From: Purshia tridentata
Lineage: Eukaryota; Streptophyta; Magnoliopsida; Rosales; Rosaceae
Direction of reading: 5' to 3'
Length of the DNA: 20,902 nucleotides
Assembly: GCA_003254885.1 (NCBI GenBank)
Contig: QANT01000444.1
Coordinates: 1 to 20,902, forward strand
Shown piece by piece: positions 12,401 to 20,226 of the stretch (position 1 is the stretch's first letter; each line of letters opens with the position of its first letter). Position numbers and translations under genes: made by a program. A model generated the notes under the pieces. The model was not told the origin of the DNA, made no database searches, and saw nothing but the letters and a program-made list of their open reading frames with translations.

Positions 12401-13087
12401 GCCAGTGCTGAAGAAAGGCCTAACCTCTCGAAGAACGCAAACCAGCTCCGCCAATATGTACTTCTCGAGCTGCTGTAGATCTTCAAAACAGTGCTCTCTC
12501 GAAGGATCAATTTCTTGGCCACTTCTAAGAAAAACTAAAGTGTTATCCACTATATTAGACACGGTGTCTTTACACCCATAACAAAGGCCAGATCTCAAAA
12601 CAGCCTTTGTAGCAACTTCTTCAGTGTAACCACAAGCAACAATTTTTTTAACTGCACTCTTGAAAATTGTGTCCAGATTGCTTAGAACAAGTTCTTCAAG
12701 CTGGGTTTCTGTGAGGTCACTCCAATCAGCATCTTGGAATTCATCTGCCTCTAATTCCTCTCTAGGCCGGCTAGGCCCAACCTCAGATGAACCTACAGCA
12801 CTAGACAATCCGAGGTCAAGTTTCAACCCATCAGAATGGTCTTGATTAACACTACACAGGTCACAGACGCTGGTTTGTCCATGGCCCTGCGTGATTTCAA
12901 ATTTTTCAGCTGAAAATTCATAACTTGTGCACTCAGTTTGAGGTAAAGGCAAAATCTTATTCGGGTCACCTAAAGGTGGATCAGCCCGGAATTTCCTCTT
13001 ATTCCTACTGCCCTTCTCTTGAACAGTTATTGAGGGAGAGACTTGAGTGCTACAACTATTACTGCCCTTGGCAACCATTGATGCCAT
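9439..13087 (-). CDS. RING-type E3 ubiquitin ligase, RF298/RF4 (MIP1-like) family
   Basis: Two coding exons: 13087-10787 (767 codons, ending ATG GAG|GTATGT) and 9981-9439 (after TTTGCAG), joined in phase 0 for 947 residues. Residues 110-190 form a conserved helical block with EDxDW-like acidic character and ACGY(T/S)EEVATKAVLRSG, resembling the UBA-like region of this family. A Ser/Thr/Asn-rich, probably disordered middle follows, including a nine-residue tandem repeat (about 477-536). A long coiled coil runs from about 593 to 835, and the C-terminus is a C3HC4 RING: Cys893, Cys896, Cys908, His910, Cys914, Cys917, Cys929, Cys932, all ligands present. The RING would recruit an E2 enzyme and the coiled coil probably mediates partner binding; the substrate is unknown. 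The layout matches Arabidopsis RF298/RF4-type proteins. The 805-bp intron (9982-10786) holds nothing recognisable. A leader exon lies upstream near 13700. Confidence 0.92.
11481..11657. repeat. 27-bp coding minisatellite in the RING gene
   Basis: Units of 27 bp start at 11481, 11508, 11535, 11562, 11589, 11616 and 11643 on the plus strand (consensus begins gcaggtaatgctat). On the coding minus strand each unit encodes nine residues, consensus ALPAVNTSI, in the disordered region between the UBA-like block and the coiled coil. The outer copies are the most diverged and the inner ones nearly identical. Because 27 is a multiple of three, copy-number change would not break the frame. Confidence 0.93.
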
Positions 13088-13741
13088 TTTCAGCTGCAGA
13101 AAACATTCGTTTTCAATATATTCATATTCATATGAATCAAGTCTTATCTATCAGTTCATAATGCCATACCAAAATTGATCAATTCTATGAAAACCGTATC
13201 AAACAAAAAACTACTAGGATCAACATTGATAATTTCATAATCCAGCTCACAAGATCATCTACTACTCAATATAAATAAACCATTTAAACTAGATGACTAA
13301 AAACACTTTGCATTCAACAAGGACTGGACCACACACCTCTAAATTTCAGTATTAAAATTAATGATTACCAACATTGTAAAACCAAAAATCAATAAAAACA
13401 CATCAATCAAAGAGAGAAAAAGACTACCCAGAAGCAAAAACTGAAGAATCAATGCGTTTACAACATACCCAGTTGATTAAACATGAGAATTACGAGGTAC
13501 CAAATTGAAACTCAATGTAAATCTAATAAACAAAGCCAATCCTTTAGATCAAAACAGAATCAAAGCAACAATCCACGAATCTTGTAAGTGGCTGAAGATC
13601 CCCAATACAAATAAAACAATTTGAGGTTCATATAATCAGAATATAGACGATCGAGACGCACCGATTTGAGCTATTGTGCGAGCAATCAAAGGTATGACCA
13701 GTCTCAGAACATCGGAGAATCAGAAAGAGAATTTATAGTTG
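13088..13741 (-). promoter_or_regulatory. RING gene promoter, noncoding first exon and leader intron
   Basis: On the minus strand a TATA box, CTATAAAT, lies at 13738-13731, predicting a start near 13705. The short noncoding exon ends at 13662 (ATCG|GTGCGT), and a clear acceptor TTTTCTGCAG ends at 13094, six bases before the ATG. That gives a leader intron of about 568 bp, common in plant housekeeping-type genes. The donor is not consensus-strong, so the exon 1 end is tentative. Confidence 0.5.
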
Positions 13742-14935
13742 TTTATTTTCTTATTTTCTTATTTTCTTAATTATTAGCTTTAAGGGAAATAGAGAATTGG
13801 AAGTCTTTCTCTCTAAAATGTATTATTATTATTATTTTTTTTTTACCAGACCAAAGTAACCAAGGTTACTGAATATGGCTTTCTATACTAACCATGGTTA
13901 AGAAAAATTAGCCACCTACTCATATGGATGGTTTTTTCATACTAATATCATTATTAATACAAAATACAAAAATATATGGTGTAATTAATAAGGTATTTCT
14001 ACATAATTCATTAATAAGGTATTTCTACATAATTCCTTGGGCATGAAGAAAAATTATAAAAATTGTGTAAAGGAGATGACTATATACTAATTAGCTATTA
14101 CAATGATATTTCTTTCACTATGGATTCTAAGTCTCAAGTTGGAATCCATCATTTTAAAAAGACAATAAGACATAATTTTATTTATTTGTTGAAATAAGAG
14201 GGATTTATCATTTATATTCTTCATCTACTATAACAAAAAATTTGTTCAAAGTATCTATTATATGTCAACTTTGGTTAAATGCACCCATATGAATTGTTTC
14301 AAGTTTTTTCTAGAACTTTCATTTTGATCCAAGTTTATAAAAATCTCACAATATTGGTTTTTTGGTCATGTTTGACCGAATTACTCATTACAAAATATTC
14401 ACACTTTATCGACATAAACTTGATTTCAACTTCTCATTCTCTAATCTTTCATGTACAACAATTTAAACAATTCTGTTTTCTCGTCAATGAGTTCAATTCT
14501 AATCTCAACCTTCAATCAATTATATTCTATTTTTTTAATAATATTTAAGGCACATACTATTTAAGATAACATATACCTTGTTCATAAAAAACAAATTATA
14601 CATATTTTGGCAACCCAATAACTTGAAGGAGGAGTCTATCTTTACTAATAAAGATGATGGAAATTGCCAAATTGACATATCAAAATATTATAAAAAAGGA
14701 AGAAAGAAAATTGAGAGAAACAAATAAAAGGAAGCTAGATATGGTTTCTTTGGTTGGGAAGTTGGTAAAGGCTAGGTCTAGGTGGCTAGGCGGGGATGAA
14801 GTGACACTGATACCACATATTTGGGTACTCATAATAAGTAAGTACCTAACCTTCCTCAACTCATTTTCATTTGGGTACTTTTCCCTTCTAGATGACATTC
14901 ACAAAATTAAGTTTTTTTTTTTTGGTTTTCCACAA
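13742..14935. other. AT-rich intergenic region between divergent genes
   Basis: This region separates the minus-strand RING gene from the plus-strand COA4-like gene and must hold the latter's promoter. No TATA box stands out clearly. A plus-strand frame of 89 codons at 14279-14548 is low-complexity Phe/Leu/Asn-rich AT translation, not a gene. A plus-strand open frame continues upstream of the COA4-like ATG back to 14654 (see findings). Confidence 0.5.
13984..14035. repeat. 26-bp direct tandem duplication
   Basis: Two perfect head-to-tail copies of a 26-bp unit beginning attaataagg lie at 13984-14009 and 14010-14035. They are noncoding, and their identity suggests a recent slippage event. Confidence 0.9.
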
Positions 14936-15530
14936 ATGTCAAATGCCCACGAGGTAGAATCCAAACAAGAAGACGAACCCAAAATGGCCAAACCCCAAAC
15001 CCAACCGGACCCAAAAGGAAGCAACCAGTTACAGTCCCAACCACCCCCACCTCCTCTCCATTCAGAGGTTGAAGATGATGATGAGAACGTAAAACAGCTT
15101 CAACAATGCTCTACTCTCTACCTCTCCTTACAGGTAAGTTCTCTAAATTTTTATTGGGTTTTAAATTCTAAAACCCTAAACCCTGAAATCATGAAGAACC
15201 TGGCTTGCAGGAATGCCTTGTTAACACCAACAGGAATTGGAAATCTTGTCAAAAGGGTATGCATTTTGTTGTCTCCCTCTCTTTCCTTTCATTTATTATT
15301 TTTTTTCTGGGTTTTGTTATTCCTTTGTTTGGTCATCTTTAGTCTTGTATTTTGAGTTGTTATTTTTGCATTTCCAATTTTTTTGTATTTTGAGTTGTTA
15401 TTTTTGCATTTCCAATTTTTTTTTATTCTAACAATTACGCATTTATTATTTGTGAACAATATTTTCATCAGAAGTTCAGGCCTTGAAGGAATGCAATGAG
15501 AGGAGGAAGAAGAATGACAAGGGAAAGTGA
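14936..15530 (+). CDS. Twin CX9C (CHCH) protein, COA4-like cytochrome c oxidase assembly factor
   Basis: Three exons, 14936-15133, 15211-15256 and 15472-15530 (CAG|GTAAGT, GCAG, AAGG|GTATGC, TCAG), give exactly 303 bp: 100 residues plus TGA. The N-terminal 55 residues are hydrophilic, with a run of five prolines (36-40) and an acidic patch (44-50). The C-terminal half is a helix-loop-helix with Cys58-x9-Cys68 and Cys79-x9-Cys89, the twin CX9C fold of intermembrane-space proteins oxidised by the Mia40/Erv1 relay. The linker pattern (C..C-x4-N..W..C, then VQALKEC) resembles animal COA4/CHCHD8 and a plant family annotated as Cox19-like, so a role in cytochrome c oxidase assembly is inferred. The tail is basic. 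Introns are 77 and 215 bp. The start is the ATG nearest the conserved part; an in-frame upstream ATG exists at 14654. Confidence 0.85.
15171..15184 (+). promoter_or_regulatory. Telo-box in COA4-like intron 1
   Basis: Two tandem plant telomere units, AAACCCTAAACCCT, sit in the 77-bp first intron just after the first coding exon. Telo-boxes are known near transcription starts of plant translation and mitochondrial-biogenesis genes. Function here is only suggested by position. Confidence 0.35.
15345..15420. repeat. 38-bp tandem duplication in COA4-like intron 2
   Basis: Two adjacent near-perfect copies of a 38-bp T-rich unit beginning ttgtattttgagttg lie at 15345-15382 and 15383-15420. They are confined to the intron and upstream of the acceptor at 15470-15471, so the protein is not affected. 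Confidence 0.88.
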
Positions 15531-15872
15531 GATCATAGGAAAAATGAGCTTAAATCAGGATTTCCAATATGTATGGTTTTTAATTTTAATTATTCGACTG
15601 ACTGAATCTATAAATGAAATTGTGGTCATTTCTTGATTGTTTATGCATGTCAAGTGTTCTGTGTTCATTAACTTCATTCATAAATCTTCAACAATTTCTT
15701 GTAACCATGTATTACTACCCAAAATTTTCAGTGCCTATAGGTCACTTCATTGGACTTGATAAGCAGTATAAAGTTAATGACAAACTCAAAAATAACACTG
15801 GAAGATAGATAGAGATAGAGAGAGATGATTAGATTTTGGCCAAAGTTGCTTCCATTCCCTACTCATCACCTT
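15531..15872. other. 3' flank of the COA4-like gene
   Basis: This should hold the COA4-like 3' UTR. No canonical AATAAA was found; ATAAAT-type words near 15610 may substitute. A GATA/GAGA-rich simple tract (gatagatagagatagagaga) lies at about 15804-15826. Nothing else was recognised. Confidence 0.45.
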
Positions 15873-16497
15873 CATTTTGGTCTGTAGAAGCAGAGTTACG
15901 TCCATGATTTAATAGTAAAATGAAGTATCTTTCTGTCTTCTCTGAGAAACAGAAGCAGAGTTGCTTTGGCATTACAACAACCTTTACAGAAAAGTAAATG
16001 AAGAATTCTCAAGAGTAACCTAAGTCGAAAGTTCGAAACACAACCCAACTACCAACGGCCTACGGCGCATGGTCCCAATCTGGCAGGCTGGCCATAGCCG
16101 AAGTTAAGATTTGTGGACTTATGGGATGGCATGCCAGAACCAGCAATGGTAACTCCCTTCAGCACTACACAGCTTGTCAGATTTCTTGTTGTCTCTGACC
16201 CTGCAGATCATATGGTAAGCATGCCACAGTGAGTTGAAAAAATCAATGAACAATGTCTCAGACCACTCCCCAAAAACACATGCAATGCACAAATTCATAG
16301 TAAACCAAAAGGTTTAACAAGCTCAAAATCTATCACAATGACAGCCCTGAGAGCCTCACTCCCATGTAAATAGCCAATGATCATAGTATTAGCAACTCAC
16401 AAGCGAATTTTCTGAATAACTAGATCCTAGTATCACGGGCCAAATCATAGGCATTGAACTTTTTAGGTGTTGTGTAAGCTCATATGAAGGAGCCTGA
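15873..16497 (-). pseudogene. MsrB-like pseudogene, copy A (no intact frame)
   Basis: On the minus strand, an acceptor CTGCAG (ending 16201) precedes a remnant from 16200 to about 16020. Read in pieces it gives KLCSAEGSYHC, then after a shift of frame AGSGMPSHKSTNLNFGYG, then a decayed GGHLG-VF-like end. This follows the order of methionine sulfoxide reductase B: a YxCAGC zinc site, PLYKSTTKF, SGCGWPAF and CGGHLGHVF. An in-frame TAA follows the shift near 16113. Compared with copy B, the sequence between the WPAF-like and RIxxxC-like parts, including B's intron, is missing. Homology with copy B runs from about 15873 to 16497, covering the 3' UTR-like part and the upstream intron, so this is a DNA-level duplicate, not a processed copy. 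The N-terminal exon was not found. Confidence 0.6.
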
Positions 16498-16500
16498 TTA

Positions 16501-16621
16501 CACTTTTTTTTTTTTTTTTTNACTTTTTTTTTTTTGTTGATGACAGTATCTTTTTTATTCGAGATACTATGGGAGGGGATTTGGCCAATCCCAGGCGAGT
16601 AAGTGTTGGAGTGATGGAGAG
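16501..16621 (-). mobile_element. Possible poly-A-tailed retroposon 3' end
   Basis: On the minus strand a non-T-rich segment ends in ...gaataaaaaagatactgtcatcaac followed by a long A run (plus-strand T tracts 16504-16520 and 16524-16535, with an 'n' at 16521). A sequence ending in a simple poly-A tail, inserted between two duplicated gene copies, resembles the 3' end of a LINE- or SINE-type element. I found no clear target-site duplication, no reverse transcriptase frame and no 5' boundary, so this is tentative. Confidence 0.3.
16521..16521. other. Ambiguous base (n) within a T tract
   Basis: The single n is preceded by ac plus 17 T and followed by ac plus 12 T. The same word on both sides suggests an unresolved homopolymer or an unmerged join between two contigs. 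Confidence 0.8.
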
Positions 16622-17512
16622 TTGATTGGACTTGTGAGTCTCAAGTCAGCTAAGTTGACCCCTATGGGCTATGGCTATGGCTATAACCAGTCATCAACTT
16701 CGCACAAATCAAATGGTGACTTGAGACTGTTCATCCATCAGACCAGGCCACGAATCAAGAATTCAATTGGGAAACATTGTAATTTATACCCAAAGTACAA
16801 AACTTAAATTCAATTGGGAAATAATGTGAATTGACTTATAAAAAGTGAATTAGTTTTTAGTTTTTGCAAAAAGTCCTATAAATTTCAAGACCAAACTTAC
16901 CTCTAACTGTTTATGTGCTAGTTATATGACCAATTATGGCGACAGAAAAGTTATACGGATTACACATTCATCCTCTTCTATATAGTAAATTATCCAAGCA
17001 AACCAGTATGTGATCGGTAGTTGTTGTGGGAGAGAGACTACCCGTGCACTGTATCCACATGTATTTAGTAACTTTTTCAAAGAAACTAATACATAGTAGA
17101 GAGTAAGGACCCATATATTAATAAGCATGGCTAGTTGACTATAGTTTAATAAACCAAGGATGACATGAGTATATTAGAGCGCATTTGAGAGCAATAGCAA
17201 TTAAAGACGAGCCCTTTATAAAACACGTTGCTAGTGTGTAAATCACTACAATAAAAAGTTTTATTGAAGAAGAATGGTCGTGATAAAAGAGATAAACACA
17301 TAAAATATATAAAACCGTCCTATAAAGGTTTTGCCAGTTGTTATTGGCACTGAAAGATTATAACCAAACATCATTCATCAATCACTGCATATCAATGTTG
17401 GTCTTCAAAGAAGGCAAAAGCCTCATTAAAAATTAAGTGAGCAAAAGAAGCTTGAACTGAATTTAAGGCACTTAAACATTCATAAAAGTTTATAAGAAAA
17501 CAAGTTACACTT
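16622..17512. other. Intergenic DNA between the MsrB-like copies
   Basis: No gene was recognised. A 15-bp word, aattcaattgggaaa, occurs at 16760-16774 and 16807-16821. Frames of 61-64 codons in this region have no family resemblance. Part of it may belong to the element whose A-rich tail lies at 16504-16535. Confidence 0.4.
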
Positions 17513-18323
17513 GCATTTTGGTCTATAGAAATTAGAAGAAGAGTTTCTCTGATGCTAAATAACGCAAAAAAAGAAAAAGCCTTTTTGTGGCTTTGCCAAG
17601 GAACAAAAGGAGAGCTGCTTGGGGATTGAGGCAACCTTTGTACATGTATTTTGAAGAATTTTCAAGAGAAGCCTGCCTTGAAACAATGTTGACACGTTGC
17701 GAACCCCTTACCTCTGAAAACATAACCCAAGTGCCCACCGCATAGAGTGCATGCACTCCCAATCCTCCAAGTGAAACCCGGCTGAAAAAAGAAGAAAAAA
17801 AAAGAAGAAACAAATTGTTCATCAAAAGGAGACGGTAACAACAACGATCAGACACATTCAAGAAGGAAAAAAATGATGTGATAACCAACAAAGGGGCACA
17901 CGAAAACAGATTGATTTATGAAGTATGACAACTTACAGAGGAATTTATGGCTAGATCCTCTTCAAAAGCAGGACAGACATAGCCTGAGTTTAGTTTTGTG
18001 GACTTGTGGAGTGGCATCCCAGAACCAGCACAGTCTCCTTCAGCAAACAGCTTCTTAGATTTCTTACTGTCTCTTATCCTGCATATCATATGGTAAGCAT
18101 GCAAAAATGAGTTGAGAAACTAAGGGACCAATGTCCCATCCTCTTTCCCAAACATCCATCTAATGTACAAGTTCTTAGTTAAAAAAGCTTGAACAAGCTC
18201 AAAATCAATCACAATGATAGCCCTAATGGTTCACTCCCATGTCAATAGCCAATGACCAAAGTATTGAATCATATGGCATTTGAACTTGTTAGGTGTTGTG
18301 TGGTTCAGATCAAGTAGCCTGGT
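17513..18323 (-). pseudogene. MsrB-like pseudogene, copy B (truncated, splice sites kept)
   Basis: Two exon-like pieces on the minus strand are joined by good splice signals. The first, 18078-17937 (acceptor ATGCAG, donor TCT|GTAAGT), reads KKLFAEGDCAGSGMPLHKST, then LNSGYVCPAFEEDLAINSS. The second, from 17781 (acceptor TTTTTTCAG), reads RIGSACTLCGGHLGYVFRGK. Together they follow the MsrB (SelR) fold, and the frame stays open across the junction to a TGA near 17660. The first zinc CxxC has become CAGS; the second (CTLC) is kept. The end resembling RHCVNSVSLKF, which bears the catalytic Cys, is shortened and frameshifted: the adjacent frame reads QRVNIVSR. No N-terminal exon was found. Oxidised-protein repair activity is therefore very unlikely. 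A transcribed truncated product cannot be excluded. Confidence 0.6.
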
Positions 18324-18558
18324 AACAATATCAATTTGGAATAAATATATCCTCTTATGTTGTTTTTCTTGAATCCCCAAATATTCTTCAAGAAGTGTTT
18401 TTTTAGTATTACTACAGCATCAACGAGAAAATTCAATAAACTAAAAACAAAGGTCCTGTAATGCTCTGCAGCTCACAAGACATAAATAGATTACTGCTAA
18501 GCTGAACTCATATCAAACAAAAGAAAATCTGTTGGCACTTGATTTTTGTGAATAGGAA

Positions 18559-18650
18559 ACTCATCTCTAATATTTCTTTTTAAAGTTAAAAGAAAAAAAG
18601 ACATACTCATCTCTAATATTTTCTTTTTAAAGTTAAAAAAAAAAAAAAAA
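18559..18650. repeat. About 46-bp imperfect tandem duplication
   Basis: Two copies beginning actcatctctaatatt and ending in an A-rich run with cat start at 18559 and 18605. They differ by a few A/T length changes. Noncoding. Confidence 0.8.
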
Positions 18651-18734
18651 CATACTCATCTCTATTCTCTAATGTAACCAAAGAAAATTNAAAAACATAC
18701 TCATCTCTATTCTCTAATGTAACCAAAGAAAATT
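18646..18734. repeat. Perfect 44-bp repeat flanking an 'n' (probable unmerged contig overlap)
   Basis: Bases 18646-18689 and 18691-18734 are identical over all 44 positions, and the only base between them is an n at 18690. A perfect duplication separated by a single placeholder base is what results when two contigs that overlap are joined without collapsing the overlap. The duplicate is probably not in the real chromosome. Confidence 0.75.
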
Positions 18735-19025
18735 GAACAAACCTACATATTTAACAGAAGTTTCAGTTTAAGCTTAGGTTCTGTCACTGTATCACATACA
18801 CTGCTGCCTCTTCAAAAAATTTCGGCTGATGAGCCATAGAGACTATTATAATTCAAAACTTTGATATGCAGTATTAGGAAAGATTAGTAGACCTCAGGAT
18901 ACAGGATAATTCAGCATGAAGCACTGCATAAGTCGCATTTGTCTACAATATCTACTTCCACAAATAAAAACCAAAACTAAACGTTGTAAAAGAGAAATGT
19001 AACTAAATTTATGTATGCACATCAG

Positions 19026-20192
19026 TTACCTTTTCACCTCCTCTTCTTTTGAAACATCATAGAGTGAAACGAAGCATGGACTGTAAGCAATTGCATGAAA
19101 TTGCGTCTGAGTAGGAGCAATTTTAGTTTTTGAGAAACTCTTTGTTTCTTGATCATAACAAACCACAGCCAATCCATTGTAAAACATTAGGATCTCCCCA
19201 TTATTCAAAAACATAATTGGTTCATACCAATTACAGCCATGTTTTCTTGGATACAAATTTTCGACAACAAGAGTCTTAGTCCAAGAATCTTGGACACCAT
19301 AGTCCTTCATAACCCAAATGTCAAATTTGCTAGAACCATAAGCAAACACGCTTAAAACGAGACAACCTCCTAACACTCCCAACACCAAGTTGACACCACA
19401 TACATATTCCTTCTCCGTTGGTCCAAAGTAGCTAGGATAGGGTAGAGTTTGAAATTGTTCTATTTCAAAGTTGAAAGACCGTATAAACTTAGAAGTAGTT
19501 TTAGAATAATTAGAAACCCAGTGAAGAGCTCCATGCAGAAAAGCATTGAAGGGTAAATGAACAAAGTCCCAAGGAGCATTTCCAATACTTCTGCAAACTC
19601 CTGTACTAATGGTGTATATCTCAGCCTTGAGGTAGTTGCTATACGTGGACCCAGAAACCGAATCATTTAAGGGATAAAAGGTTCGCAACACCTTGTACTC
19701 ATTGGTCCTGGCGCTAAAACCAAGCCCTTTCAACTTGCCCGGGTATCCAAGCTTGGTATTAAAAGGTGGAATGGTGATGAACTCTCCTAAAATTGGATTG
19801 CACACATAGAAAGGGCCATCCCTATGCAAATAAAGTAGACCATTGCAAGAGTTTATCAAATCAAATTCCGAGAGGGGTGTGTTGTTCATGGGAGTAAACC
19901 TCATTTTGTCGACCCAAAAGTCAGAAGCAGCACATTGTTCTATCTGGCTGAAACGAGCCTTCTTTGGTTTCTTGATCAAGATGCCAGTGGGCGACCTCGA
20001 ACATTGTAGGTGAACAAATTGAGAGTCGGAAATTATAGAAAGCCAGGACTTGCAAACGCACCTGCAGCCGAAGAGGGTCTTGACAGAGAGCCTTGAGAGA
20101 ATGTCGATCACCAAAGCTTGTGGAACTTGTTCGAATCTGCTGCAAGGTTGCAGCCATTCTTCTCCTTCTTTCTTTCTTTTGCTTGGATTCAT
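19026..20192 (-). CDS. F-box protein with F-box-associated domain (SCF substrate receptor)
   Basis: A single open frame of 388 residues from ATG 20192 to TAA 19026. The F-box lies at about residues 22-62 (VPQALVIDILSRLSVKTL, then the FGCRCVCKSW core), the surface that binds SKP1/ASK in SCF ubiquitin ligases. The rest has the F-box-associated (FBA type 1) pattern: SCNGLLYL near 114-121, YVCNPILGEF near 128-137, GLGFSARTNEYKVLR, an AEIYTISTG strand, a FLHGALHW kelch-like turn and a long DIWVMKDYG-type blade. It is therefore a substrate receptor of unknown target, similar in build to At3g07870-type proteins. The N-terminus is lysine-rich. The last codons overlap a good donor, GTGAAAAG|GTAACT, so the true C-terminus may be spliced to another exon. 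No frameshift or missing core residue was seen. Confidence 0.9.
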   Translation of the reverse strand: MNPSKRKKEGEEWLQPCSRFEQVPQALVIDILSRLSVKTLFGCRCVCKSWLSIISDSQFVHLQCSRSPTGILIKKPKKARFSQIEQCAASDFWVDKMRFTPMNNTPLSEFDLINSCNGLLYLHRDGPFYVCNPILGEFITIPPFNTKLGYPGKLKGLGFSARTNEYKVLRTFYPLNDSVSGSTYSNYLKAEIYTISTGVCRSIGNAPWDFVHLPFNAFLHGALHWVSNYSKTTSKFIRSFNFEIEQFQTLPYPSYFGPTEKEYVCGVNLVLGVLGGCLVLSVFAYGSSKFDIWVMKDYGVQDSWTKTLVVENLYPRKHGCNWYEPIMFLNNGEILMFYNGLAVVCYDQETKSFSKTKIAPTQTQFHAIAYSPCFVSLYDVSKEEEVKR

Positions 20193-20226
20193 TCAGAGTT
20201 GCTCTTCTTTTCTTTTCCTTGCACAA

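Larger units (their letters stand above)
18324..19025. other. AT-rich 3' flank of the F-box gene with local repeats
   Basis: No gene was recognised. The word actcatctcta occurs four times (18559, 18605, 18654, 18699) in two adjacent duplications. The right-hand part, nearest 19025, would hold the 3' UTR of the minus-strand F-box gene or a short second exon of it. No canonical AATAAA stands out on the minus strand there. Confidence 0.45.

Noticed and set aside
13889..13900. 12-bp palindrome taaccatggtta
   Set aside because: It is short and isolated in AT-rich DNA, with no partner sites or gene context.
14279..14548. Plus-strand 89-codon frame
   Set aside because: The translation is low-complexity Phe, Ile, Leu and Asn as expected of AT-rich intergenic DNA.
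16021..16080. Possible tRNA because of a gttcgaaa word
   Set aside because: No acceptor stem or D-loop pairs with it, and the region aligns with the MsrB-like copy B.
17532..17891. Minus-strand open frame of 119 codons
   Set aside because: It overlaps MsrB-like copy B in a shifted frame. Only its QRVNIVSR part is informative, as evidence of the frameshift; the rest is intron and 3' UTR-like sequence.
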